From the NCBI RefSeq assembly GCF_014287795.1, contig NZ_JACOON010000001.1:558001-622000 (forward strand): DNA of 64,000 nt, given 5' to 3'. Positions 53,191 through 61,650 of the stretch are shown one piece after another (the stretch's first letter is position 1; each line of letters opens with the position of its first letter). Position numbers and translations under genes: made by a program. The notes beneath the pieces are model-generated. The model did not search any database. It was not told where the DNA came from and worked only from the letters and a program-made list of their open reading frames with translations. The DNA is from Christensenella tenuis. GTDB lineage: Bacteria > Bacillota > Clostridia > Christensenellales > Christensenellaceae.

Positions 53191-54156
53191 TTATTCCTTA
53201 CTTATTTTCAATGCCTGCTGCGGATTGGCAACAAGCATCTTTTGCATCATTTGTTTTCCTACGCCGCGTTCTTCCATAAACGGAATAAACGTTTTCAAGA
53301 TAAAATCAAGTCCCATATCTTCTGCGCCATAGCTACGCAGACGCGCGTTCGTGGTATCGAGTCCCAAAAGCAATTGGGATTCAAAGCCTTCCCCGAGCAT
53401 AAATTCAATCAGTTCAGCTTCTTTCACATCATCATGGTATTTTAATCTGTGGATGGTATCGTATTCCATAAAAGCGCCTGTTTGCGCACATTCTTTGTTG
53501 TAACCAAAATCATAACGCGCACGGTCCAAATGGCAGAGGATCAGCCGCTCCGGACCAAGACCTTTTTTCACAAAAAAATCCACTACATGCAACGCGTCCG
53601 CCTCCTGTTCAATATGAACCATAACGGGGACTCCTGTCGCAAGAGCCGCGTTTGCAGCAGCCTCAAACAGTTTTTCATACGTTGCATCTGCGTGGATTCC
53701 ATTTTTATCGATTGCTGTTTTGATCTGTCCGGCGCGACAGTCAAGACGTCTTGCACCGTCCTGTTTGGAGGAAAGCATCCCTTCTTCAATTTCTTCAATA
53801 TAGCGCCGCGTGATTCTATCTGTTGTTTCGTTAAAAAGATAGCTGTCCTCATAATAGAATATTGTTTTATGAAAACCTGTAGACGCAACGATCTGGATGC
53901 CGCTCGCTTTAGAAGCTTTTTCAAGCAACTCCGCCATACGTCCTCCGAGCACGGGCTGAGCATCGACTATCGCCCCTCCCCCCGCGGCGCGATAGTCCTT
54001 TAGCTCTGTAAGAGATTTTTCGTAGTTATCCATATAGAGTACCGGGGCTACTTCGTAAGATTTATCCATCTCAAGGAAGATATGCTCATGGCATTGGCAA
54101 TGCCCCAATGTTTCCGGGGAGACATCCCCTGCTACGGTCCTTACAAAATCACTCAT
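53191..54156 (-). CDS. phosphotriesterase-family lactonase/hydrolase
   Basis: 321 residues, amidohydrolase-type barrel with two metals. Ligands visible: CHEHIFLE (His-x-His), carboxylated Lys in AGQIKTAID, His in VMVHIEQE, His in LCHLDRA and Asp in LLGLDTTNARL. Bacterial members of this group in sugar operons act mainly as lactonases. Here it would open the sugar lactone formed by a dehydrogenase of the same operon. Natural substrate unknown. Confidence 0.85.
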   Translation of the reverse strand: MSDFVRTVAGDVSPETLGHCQCHEHIFLEMDKSYEVAPVLYMDNYEKSLTELKDYRAAGGGAIVDAQPVLGGRMAELLEKASKASGIQIVASTGFHKTIFYYEDSYLFNETTDRITRRYIEEIEEGMLSSKQDGARRLDCRAGQIKTAIDKNGIHADATYEKLFEAAANAALATGVPVMVHIEQEADALHVVDFFVKKGLGPERLILCHLDRARYDFGYNKECAQTGAFMEYDTIHRLKYHDDVKEAELIEFMLGEGFESQLLLGLDTTNARLRSYGAEDMGLDFILKTFIPFMEERGVGKQMMQKMLVANPQQALKISKE

Positions 54157-54170
54157 ATAAATCCGTTCCT

Positions 54171-55214
54171 TTATCCGAATGTTATTACATTCTTAAGTCC
54201 TTTGGCAGCTTTTGCATTATCAAACGCTACCAAAATATCCTTAATATCGTAATGCCCTGTAATAATACTCTTGATATCAATCAAGCCTTCAGACACAAAA
54301 TCAAGAGTCTGCCTGAACTGGCAAATGCTCGCGCGCGTCGAACCTGTCAGGAACAATTCTTTGTAGTGCACAAGATTTGTGTCAATCGGCACAGGCTGTT
54401 TGGATGCAGGGATTCCGCCAAAGAAATTAACGCGGCCGCCATAGTTCATCAGCGGAAGCATTGCAGCCTGAACCGCCGGTACCGGACAAGCCGTAATCGC
54501 TACATCAAGGCCTTTACCACGCGTCTGTTCTTTGACGAAACCGGGAAGGTCATCGCCACTGTAAGTAACAATTCCCGGAATAATTTTTTCGCATTCCGCA
54601 AGGCGTTCTGCCGACAAGTCGTTCATCATAACCTTTGCCGCACCTGCCATCTTGGCAAGCATCGCATGCATAATGCCAATTGGACCCGCACCTACGACAA
54701 GCACATATTCCCCCGGCTTGATATTGCATTTCAAAGAGCCATTATATGCGCAGGAAAGCGGTTCGTTAACCGCAGCTTCCTCAGCGGTCACGCCCTCCGG
54801 CATCACCATGAGATTGCCGTAAACAATCGCTTCCTTCGGAACTCTTACATATTCGGCAAACGCACCGTCCATATTAATTCCGAACGCTCTATAATTATCG
54901 CACAAATGTGGCTGTCCTGCAACACATCTGTCGCAAATTCCACAGCCCATATTGGGTGCAAGCGCCACTTTCATACCTTTTTCATAGAATTTCACATTTT
55001 TTCCGACCTCAACAATCGTTCCTCCGAATTCATGTCCGAGTACGCGCGGATGTTCTTCATCTACTCCCGTATATCCGTTCTGCCACATCCGGACGTCTGT
55101 TCCGCATACGGCAGCCGCGTCAACTTTCAGCAGAATTTCATCTTCGTTAATCGTAGGAACCGGGATATCATCCAAGCGAATGTCGTTCGGTCCGTATAAT
55201 CTCAATGCTAACAT
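54171..55214 (-). CDS. zinc-dependent medium-chain polyol dehydrogenase
   Basis: 347 residues. Catalytic zinc from Cys in AAVCGTDVRMW and His-Glu in GHEFGG. Structural zinc Cys in MGCGICDRCVAGQPHLC. NAD loop VVGAGPIGIMHAM. Similar in plan to the enzyme at 46889 but not the same enzyme. Second gene of the operon. Confidence 0.9.
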   Translation of the reverse strand: MLALRLYGPNDIRLDDIPVPTINEDEILLKVDAAAVCGTDVRMWQNGYTGVDEEHPRVLGHEFGGTIVEVGKNVKFYEKGMKVALAPNMGCGICDRCVAGQPHLCDNYRAFGINMDGAFAEYVRVPKEAIVYGNLMVMPEGVTAEEAAVNEPLSCAYNGSLKCNIKPGEYVLVVGAGPIGIMHAMLAKMAGAAKVMMNDLSAERLAECEKIIPGIVTYSGDDLPGFVKEQTRGKGLDVAITACPVPAVQAAMLPLMNYGGRVNFFGGIPASKQPVPIDTNLVHYKELFLTGSTRASICQFRQTLDFVSEGLIDIKSIITGHYDIKDILVAFDNAKAAKGLKNVITFG

Positions 55215-55225
55215 AGTTTTCCTCC

Positions 55226-56245
55226 TTAAAGCTCGATAATGCGTTTTTCCGCAATCGACTGGTTCCCGATTTCTACAATCTTCACCGCCATTTTCCCGTC
55301 ATGTCCCGTCACCTTCGGATCCGTATCGTTTAAAATGCACTCCGCAAACCCGATGTCTTCCGCCAGATATGCGTCCTTGAAGAGGGTCATCCAGCTATTG
55401 ATATAGGGAGTGGAAATCCCGCTTTGCGGAGCCGCAACTGTATAATTGCTCCCGTTTTCTTTTCCAATATGGATCACGCCTTTCGTGCCCACAACCTCAA
55501 CCTTGGCGTCATATCCATATTGCACATAGGCTGCGCCATCGATAGAATACTGAATTCCATTCTCAAATACTCCCGTCATGACAACGCTATCATAATAATC
55601 CGGATATTCCTCCGCAACTTCACGGTTCCGGTAATTGCCCGCAATTGCATAAACCGATTTCATTTCGCTGCCAGCAAGCCACCGCACGCAATCAATATCG
55701 TGGCTGTTGAGTTCTGCAAGAACGCCATTGCTCTTCTTGATATCATACATCCACGGACGCGGTTTGCTGGGACCGCGTGTATTGGAGCGAATCAGTACCA
55801 CATCACCGATAACTCCGGAATCGATCACTTCCTTTGCCTGGATAAAGCTTGCGTCATGCCGCCTCATAAAGCCAATTTGCAGTTTTACATTGTTTTCTTT
55901 TGCAGCGGCTTCCATTTCTTCACATTCCTGTGAATTCATTGCCATTGGCTTTTCGCAGAAAATATGTTTTCCCGCCCTTGCGCAATCAATCACGATATCT
56001 TTGTGCAGATTGGTGGGCGAAACCACAACCACGGCGTCGATCTCATCGTCTTTCAGCACTTCTTTATAGTCCGTATAATATTTTGTGATTTCCAGTTCTT
56101 TTGCAGCAGCTTTTGCCGCATCTTCCACAACATCGACGACTGCCGCCATATATGCGCCGTTCACCTTGTTCTTAAAGTTATTTGCATGAATCATGCCCGC
56201 ACGTCCAGCCCCAATCAGGCAAACCCCAATTCTGCCGTTTTTCAT
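55226..56245 (-). CDS. Gfo/Idh/MocA dehydrogenase (inositol 2-dehydrogenase-like)
   Basis: 339 residues. NAD loop CLIGAGRAGMIHANNF, EKP motif HIFCEKPMAM, catalytic His in LNSHDIDCVRWL. Resembles IolG-type dehydrogenases that oxidise a ring hydroxyl to a ketone or lactone. First gene of the operon with its own promoter, so it probably makes the first oxidation step before the lactonase. Confidence 0.9.
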   Translation of the reverse strand: MKNGRIGVCLIGAGRAGMIHANNFKNKVNGAYMAAVVDVVEDAAKAAAKELEITKYYTDYKEVLKDDEIDAVVVVSPTNLHKDIVIDCARAGKHIFCEKPMAMNSQECEEMEAAAKENNVKLQIGFMRRHDASFIQAKEVIDSGVIGDVVLIRSNTRGPSKPRPWMYDIKKSNGVLAELNSHDIDCVRWLAGSEMKSVYAIAGNYRNREVAEEYPDYYDSVVMTGVFENGIQYSIDGAAYVQYGYDAKVEVVGTKGVIHIGKENGSNYTVAAPQSGISTPYINSWMTLFKDAYLAEDIGFAECILNDTDPKVTGHDGKMAVKIVEIGNQSIAEKRIIEL

Positions 56246-56306
56246 AATTTTCCTCCTCCGGAACGCCTAAAATCTAATCTGAAATTTTGAGTTTTTCATT
56301 ACTATT

Positions 56307-56335
56307 ATTATACTGAATTTATTATCGTTTTGCAA
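56307..56335 (-). promoter_or_regulatory. promoter of the seven-gene oxidative operon
   Basis: Minus strand: TTGCAA (56330-56335), 17-bp spacer, TATAAT (plus ATTATA 56307-56312). AT-rich operator-like repeats adjoin (56318-56357). Confidence 0.8.
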
Positions 56336-56338
56336 TAG

Positions 56339-56357
56339 TTTATTGTCATTTATTTTC
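56339..56357. promoter_or_regulatory. operator-like element upstream of the oxidative operon
   Basis: TTTATTGTCATTTATTTTC, similar to the element at 58778-58796 (TTTATTGTTATTTGTTATC). A related copy TTTATTATCGTTTTGC starts about 21 bp away (56318). Confidence 0.45.
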
Positions 56358-56385
56358 GCTTATGGTGATAATCGTTTCGTTTCAC

Positions 56386-57177
56386 CTATATTTTAGCAAT
56401 TTCAACGGTCATATCTTTGCGCTCCAGAAGTTCGACATACTCCCGGTCAACATTATCATCCGTAATGACCAAATCAATATCTTCCAAGTTCGCAAATTTC
56501 ACAAAAGTTGACGTATCAAATTTTGTACTATCTACAAGCAGGATCACTTCATCACCAAGGGAAACCAATTTCTCTTTAACATGCGCCGTATCGATATTCG
56601 GCGTTGAAATTCCACGCTTCACGCTTATTCCGTTTGCCGCCAGAAAAGTTTTGTCTACATTGAGGTCGGACAGTGTATCGATTGCTTTTTGCCCGGCTGT
56701 GCAGTGAAAGTTGCGCCGTACAGCACCGCCTGCCATAATAATATTCGCTTTCCCGTTGCGTTCGAGAAATGCCGCGATTTGCAGGTCGTTTGTTACAACC
56801 GTCAGGTTTTCATATGTTACCAGCAGTTTCGCAAGCTCAAAGGTCGTCGTCCCCGTGTCAAGCGCAATGGTATCTCCCTCATGTACATATTGTGTTGCAT
56901 GTTTTGCGATCGCCTTTTTTTCATTGACATGCTCAACTTCTTTCTGGTAGGCATTCGGCTCGTAATTGGCTTTGATATTGCTGATTGCCCCGCCATGTGT
57001 GCGTTTCAGCAGTCCCGCCTCCTCAAGTTCACGTAAATCATTTCTGATCGTTGCGGGGGAAACGGAAAATTTCTCACATAAATTATTTACTGTCGTCTTG
57101 ATATTCTTATTTACCAGATCGACAATCATGTGCTTGCGTTCTTCTGCAAACATGCCGTCTTCACCATTTTTGTTCAA
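56386..57177 (-). CDS. DeoR-family transcriptional regulator
   Basis: 263 residues from TTG at 57177, chosen because GGAGG lies 8 bases upstream; a longer frame to 57243 would run into the kinase gene, and ATG at 57153 is the other candidate. N-terminal winged helix (ERKHMIVDLVNKNIKTTVNN, then SVSPATIRNDLRELEEAGLL), then the DeoRC sensor with the sugar-phosphate pattern IALDTGTTTFELAK and the GGAVRRN loop. DeoR proteins usually bind a phosphorylated sugar. It lies 22 bp after the FGGY kinase, whose product may be the inducer, and is the prime candidate for controlling the island. Confidence 0.92.
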   Translation of the reverse strand: MNKNGEDGMFAEERKHMIVDLVNKNIKTTVNNLCEKFSVSPATIRNDLRELEEAGLLKRTHGGAISNIKANYEPNAYQKEVEHVNEKKAIAKHATQYVHEGDTIALDTGTTTFELAKLLVTYENLTVVTNDLQIAAFLERNGKANIIMAGGAVRRNFHCTAGQKAIDTLSDLNVDKTFLAANGISVKRGISTPNIDTAHVKEKLVSLGDEVILLVDSTKFDTSTFVKFANLEDIDLVITDDNVDREYVELLERKDMTVEIAKI

Positions 57178-57199
57178 TGTTCCGTCCTCCGTTTCCTCT

Positions 57200-58720
57200 C
57201 TATCCCTCGATTTCATAAACATCGCTCCGGTAGATTGGCTCAAGCGCGCTGATTATATTCAAATATTGTTCCGCAAATTTTTGATATTTTTCATGGTTCT
57301 TCATATTCGGTTGGAAAGCGGCCCCTTCTTTTCCAAGGTTTTTCATTGGTTCCCTGTAATCGGCAAATACGCCCGCCCCACATCCGGCAATGATCGCGCT
57401 TCCTGCAAGCGCCGTCTCTCCTTGTTCGTATGCAACAACGGGAATTCCCAGTACATCTGCCTTGATCTGATTAAAAAGCGGACTCTTGGAACCGCCGCCG
57501 GTCGTATACAGCTTTTCAAACCGGGTGCTCTTGTGTTCTTTTTTCAAGATATTGAAATAATACGCATATTCATAAGCAATTCCTTCCATCACTGCCCGGT
57601 ACATATGGCCCCTGCCATGTTTCCAGTCGAGCCCGATAAAGCTTCCCTTCACATAAGGATTGTTCGGCAAAACCCGGCCGCTGAAATGGGGCACAAATAA
57701 AATCCCTTCACTTCCAGCAGGAAGGTCTTTCGCTTCCGCCATCAACTCATCATAGGAGGCGGCGGGTTTCCCGGTAAATTCATCACGGAACCAGCGCACA
57801 CACAGCCCGCCTCCGTTAATATATGCAAGAGGATGCCACAGCCCCTCAACCGGCGACGGCATCTGCACCAGGGTCTCGAATTCCGTATCTGGATGATATT
57901 CATCCGATGCGCAGCAAAGAACAGAAGCTGTTCCCGCTGTATCCATCAGCATGCCCGCCTCTATGATTCCCGAGCCGAATGCCCCTGCGGCGGTATCGCC
58001 TGCTCCGACCACAACCGGAATTCCTTCAATCAGCCCGCTTTGTTTCGCAAATTCAGCCGTGGTCTTTCCGACAACTTCGAAAGAAGAAGCAATACGTGCC
58101 ATCTTTTCTTTCGCTACGCCAAACAAATCAAGCAGTTCATCCGACCATTCCTTTTTCAGGTTATCTCCAAAATTAGAAAAATGAATACATGTATGTGTGA
58201 ATGTCGCTTCTTCCCCTTTCAGACCGCATATTTTCCCTACTACATACCCGCTCGGGAGAACAAATTTTGCCGTTTTCGCATAAGCTTCCGGCTGCTCATT
58301 TTTCCACCATAATATTTTCGGGCCGTGCGTATAAGAGGCTGGCCCGCCACAGATTTCGATAATTCTCTTCCCAGCCTTTTGCTGCATTTCATGCATATAT
58401 TTTCCGCAACGCATATCAAGCCACGAGTCGTAATATGTAGATGCTTCCCCGTCTGCATCTACTCCCATAATCCCGGCTGATTGGCTGTCAATTCCGATAG
58501 AGCATACATCGGAAGGGGAAATTTGTGATTTATCCATCACTTCTTTTATTGTACGGACGCAAGAACCGTAAATCTCGTCAGCCTCCTGCCACACTACCCC
58601 TGGTTTTGGGCTAATCAAGTTAGATATCTCAAATGCATCCGCAACCATATTCATATTCGTATCGAATAGAATGCACTTTGTTCCCTGTGTCCCGATATCC
58701 AAAGAAATAATATACTGCAT
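57200..58720 (-). CDS. FGGY-family carbohydrate kinase (xylulokinase-like)
   Basis: 506 residues from ATG at 58720, with GGGGG 8 bases upstream; the frame is open to 58852. ATP loop SLDIGTQGTKCILF, SIGIDSQSAG, catalytic region VVGAGDTAAGAFG, and C-terminal LYTTGGGSKSPLFNQI. Substrate unknown. Own strong promoter with an operator over the start site, followed by deoR. Not closely similar to the kinase at 41163. Confidence 0.9.
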   Translation of the reverse strand: MQYIISLDIGTQGTKCILFDTNMNMVADAFEISNLISPKPGVVWQEADEIYGSCVRTIKEVMDKSQISPSDVCSIGIDSQSAGIMGVDADGEASTYYDSWLDMRCGKYMHEMQQKAGKRIIEICGGPASYTHGPKILWWKNEQPEAYAKTAKFVLPSGYVVGKICGLKGEEATFTHTCIHFSNFGDNLKKEWSDELLDLFGVAKEKMARIASSFEVVGKTTAEFAKQSGLIEGIPVVVGAGDTAAGAFGSGIIEAGMLMDTAGTASVLCCASDEYHPDTEFETLVQMPSPVEGLWHPLAYINGGGLCVRWFRDEFTGKPAASYDELMAEAKDLPAGSEGILFVPHFSGRVLPNNPYVKGSFIGLDWKHGRGHMYRAVMEGIAYEYAYYFNILKKEHKSTRFEKLYTTGGGSKSPLFNQIKADVLGIPVVAYEQGETALAGSAIIAGCGAGVFADYREPMKNLGKEGAAFQPNMKNHEKYQKFAEQYLNIISALEPIYRSDVYEIEG

Positions 58721-58777
58721 AATTGTTCCCCCTATTTCATTTTCACATGTAAAAAATAATATTTTTATTTGTAATTG

Positions 58778-58796
58778 TTTATTGTTATTTGTTATC
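58778..58796. promoter_or_regulatory. operator-like element over the transcription start of the FGGY kinase-deoR operon
   Basis: TTTATTGTTATTTGTTATC lies immediately downstream of the -10 box, where a bound repressor would block initiation. Similar elements occur at 56339-56357 and 62904-62921. Confidence 0.5.
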
Positions 58797-58825
58797 ATTA
58801 TAATGCTTTTAAGAAACGGTGTCAA
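58797..58825 (-). promoter_or_regulatory. promoter of the FGGY kinase-deoR operon
   Basis: Minus strand: TTGACA (plus TGTCAA 58820-58825), 17-bp spacer, TATAAT (plus ATTATA 58797-58802), a near-perfect sigma-A promoter. Confidence 0.88.
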
Positions 58826-58953
58826 TAAGTAAGGGGGCTTCCCATATAACAAAATACAGTTTAGATACTTTACCAGATTGGATCTTTGCCATGACTGCCT
58901 GCCCTGACTGCTTATATCATAAATAAATGCTTTGCAATTTCCATCCGGTAAAA

Positions 58954-58996
58954 AAACAGGAGACTGCCTGCCTTCGCCGCAAACAGCCTCCTGTTT
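58954..58996 (-). terminator. terminator of the sugar ABC importer operon
   Basis: AAACAGGAGACTG (58954-58966) pairs with CAGCCTCCTGTTT (58984-58996), one mismatch, 18 bp after the permease stop. Confidence 0.85.
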
Positions 58997-59014
58997 AAAA
59001 ATATTTGATATATT

Positions 59015-59983
59015 TCAGTCTTTTTTCTTATGCTGCAGCAGAACCGCACCAATGATGATCGCGCCCTTTACTGCGTTAACCAGATATACGTTCATGCCGA
59101 CAATCGTTAGGATATTGTTTATAACGCCCAAGATAATAACACCGAACAGAACGCCGATCATATGTCCCTTGCCGCCTTCCATTGCAATACCGCCAACAAC
59201 CGCCATAGCGATTGCATTCAGTTCATAGCCATTGCCAGAAGATGCGGAGTTAATGGAGTTCATTCTCGAAGCTTCAATGATCGTTGCAATTGCAACCGTA
59301 AGGCCCATCAGTACAAACGCCATGATCTTTACTTTATCCGTATCAATACCAGACAGCCTGGTCGCCTGTTCGTTGGAACCAACAGCATAGATTCTCCGTC
59401 CGAGTACCGTATACTTGGAGATATAGAAACAGATAAAGAATACAACCGCAAAATAAATCAACGGCAGTGGGAATACTCCCCCGATTTCGTAGTTTGAAAT
59501 CTGCTGGAATGCATCTACCTCGCCGGAAATTCCGCGTGCGTCCAGAATGAAAATCGCCAACGAACGGTAAATGTACTGCATACCTAATGTAACAATGAAG
59601 GAGGGAACACGTCCCTTCGTTATGATAGCGCCTACACCTGCCGACAATGCACAACTGAACAATACCGCCACAATCAGCGCGATAACGATATTTCCCGTCG
59701 CATTCAGTACAGACAGAAGGACAATACCAACAACAACGAGCTGAGTACCAACCGACAAGTCGATATTTCCCGTGATAATAACAAACGCCATACCAAAGGC
59801 AATAATCCCAAGCACCGTATTGTTACGGAATATGTTGATAAAGTTTTGCCCGTTCATAAATGTCGAACCGCCCAGAATCGTAGCAACGATGATCAGTCCA
59901 ACAGCTACCAGAATAATAGAATATTCTCTGACAAATTTATGCCACCCAGTATTCTTTTTTAACTCTTTTACTTCTTCAGACAT
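59015..59983 (-). CDS. rbsC: sugar ABC transporter permease (RbsC type)
   Basis: 322 residues from ATG at 59983 (GAGAGGGGG upstream; the frame runs back to 60109 without a site). About eight to ten membrane helices, with the family segments GMAFVIITGNIDLSVG (about 71-86) and AIAMAVVGGIAMEGGKGHMIG near the C-terminus. Partner of the ATPase and binding protein upstream; ribose-like family, real cargo unknown. Ends the operon. Confidence 0.92.
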   Translation of the reverse strand: MSEEVKELKKNTGWHKFVREYSIILVAVGLIIVATILGGSTFMNGQNFINIFRNNTVLGIIAFGMAFVIITGNIDLSVGTQLVVVGIVLLSVLNATGNIVIALIVAVLFSCALSAGVGAIITKGRVPSFIVTLGMQYIYRSLAIFILDARGISGEVDAFQQISNYEIGGVFPLPLIYFAVVFFICFYISKYTVLGRRIYAVGSNEQATRLSGIDTDKVKIMAFVLMGLTVAIATIIEASRMNSINSASSGNGYELNAIAMAVVGGIAMEGGKGHMIGVLFGVIILGVINNILTIVGMNVYLVNAVKGAIIIGAVLLQHKKKD

Positions 59984-59997
59984 TATTTTGCCCCCTC

Positions 59998-61509
59998 TCA
60001 ATCTAATACACCGCCGGTAGAGAGTATCATAATAGCTTCTTCGGAGAGTTCGCTGCGTTGCAGTTCCCCTTTGAGTACGCCATGATACATAACCAATACA
60101 CGGTCGCAAATTTTTAAGATTTCCTGCGCTTCCCCTGAAGTAACAATGATTCCCATACCGGCCTTTGCAAGTTCCATAATAATTCCATAAATCTCATTCT
60201 TAGCGCCGACGTCAACACCCTGAGTCGGGTTTGACAGGATCATAATATCAGGATTCGCGGTTAACCATTTTGCAAGTACTACTTTCTGCTGATTTCCGCC
60301 GGAAAGGCTCGTAATCAGATTGGCAAGGTTGTCTACCTTTATATTTAATTTTTCCTTATATTCCAAGGCAACTTTATTTTCCTTGGCACGTGAAAGGGAC
60401 AACCCGTTTTTATACTGATCCAACGTAACAATCGTCATATTCTGCATAACCGTCAGATCTTTTATGATTGCATTTTCTTTCCGGTTAGAAGGAAGCATTC
60501 CAATGCCTGCTTTTTTTGCCTTGGCAGGATGGTTATACTTTACAACTTTCCCATTTTTCTCAATTGTTCCGCTGTTAAAAGGCATATCGCCGAACAAACC
60601 GCGTACCAACTCGTCTTTGCCATCCCCGAGCAAACCGGTAATGCCGAGGATCTCTCCCGCATGCAGATCGAAACTTACATGTTCAACGTGTCTATCGATG
60701 CATAAATCGTCCGCCTTCAAAATGACTTCTCCGATTTCATGAGGTTTATATACCTCTACATCCATGACACTTTTACCAACCATCATTCTGGCGATATCGG
60801 CTTGCTTTACAAGCTCTCCATTTTCATCCTTGATCGGGTGGGTTCCTACCATTTCGCCATTGCGCAATACGGTATAGTAATCGCAGAACTCTACAACTTC
60901 CCCCAGCTTGTGGGAAATAAATATAATGGTAACACCATGTTCTTCGATCAGGTTGCGCATGATCGAAAATACATTTTCCACCTCGGGCTGCGTCAGTGAC
61001 GTCGTAGGCTCGTCCATGATAATAAGCTTGGCGTCCATCAAAATCGACTTCGCGATCTCTACGATCTGCTTATAGGAAGCCTGCAAATCGCCCATCATAG
61101 CGCGCGGATTTATATCAACGTGCATACGCTCGAAAACTTCTCTCGTTTTCTCAATCATCGTACCCGCATCCATTGCTCCGCTTTTTTTACGCAATTCATG
61201 TCCCAGGAACATATTCTCATATACGAACAAATCATTCACTACGTTTAATTCCTGATGAATAAACGCAACCCTGTTTTTCTGGGCCTCGGCTGGGCTGTTG
61301 ATCTTTACCTGGTTCCCGAATAGTTCGATGTTCCCGCTGTCCATGGAAATGACTCCGCCCAAGATATTCATCAGTGTTGTTTTTCCGGCACCATTCTCGC
61401 CAAGCAGCGCATGGATTTTCCCTGTTTCAACATTGAAATCGACACCCTTAAGCACAGGAACGCCGCCGAAACCTTTATGGATATCATTCATTTTCAGTGC
61501 ATATTCCAT
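59998..61509 (-). CDS. rbsA: sugar ABC transporter ATPase (RbsA type, two nucleotide-binding domains)
   Basis: 503 residues. First domain Walker A LLGENGAGKTTLMN, Walker B LIIMDEPTTS. Second domain has the degenerate phosphate loop GLLGDGKDELV and signature LSGGNQQKVVLAKWL, as usual for this family. Energises the importer whose permease begins 14 bp downstream. A hairpin separates it from the binding-protein gene upstream. Confidence 0.94.
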   Translation of the reverse strand: MEYALKMNDIHKGFGGVPVLKGVDFNVETGKIHALLGENGAGKTTLMNILGGVISMDSGNIELFGNQVKINSPAEAQKNRVAFIHQELNVVNDLFVYENMFLGHELRKKSGAMDAGTMIEKTREVFERMHVDINPRAMMGDLQASYKQIVEIAKSILMDAKLIIMDEPTTSLTQPEVENVFSIMRNLIEEHGVTIIFISHKLGEVVEFCDYYTVLRNGEMVGTHPIKDENGELVKQADIARMMVGKSVMDVEVYKPHEIGEVILKADDLCIDRHVEHVSFDLHAGEILGITGLLGDGKDELVRGLFGDMPFNSGTIEKNGKVVKYNHPAKAKKAGIGMLPSNRKENAIIKDLTVMQNMTIVTLDQYKNGLSLSRAKENKVALEYKEKLNIKVDNLANLITSLSGGNQQKVVLAKWLTANPDIMILSNPTQGVDVGAKNEIYGIIMELAKAGMGIIVTSGEAQEILKICDRVLVMYHGVLKGELQRSELSEEAIMILSTGGVLD

Positions 61510-61583
61510 TTACGCATGTCTCCTCGCTTATGGTCTGGCAATTCTCTCTCATCACTGCCAGCTACAAAAGTTCTCTTGAAATA

Positions 61584-61613
61584 ATCCAACGGGGTCCTAG
61601 GGCCCCGTTGGAT
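61584..61613 (-). terminator. intra-operon hairpin between binding protein and ATPase genes (attenuator)
   Basis: ATCCAACGGGG (61584-61594) pairs perfectly with CCCCGTTGGAT (61603-61613) with an 8-base loop, followed only by TATTTC. Such weak terminators let most transcripts end after the binding-protein gene, giving it the excess needed in the periplasm-like space. Confidence 0.75.
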
Positions 61614-61650
61614 ATTTCTTCATAGTCAATTCTCTTTACAAAGCCAGGGC

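Noticed and set aside
54108..55199. 363-codon plus-strand frame
   Set aside because: Exactly antisense to the zinc dehydrogenase gene, with an implausible Arg/Cys/His-rich translation; a shadow frame. The same holds for the long plus-strand frames at 4204-4989, 6800-7474, 42789-43601 and 30805-31503.
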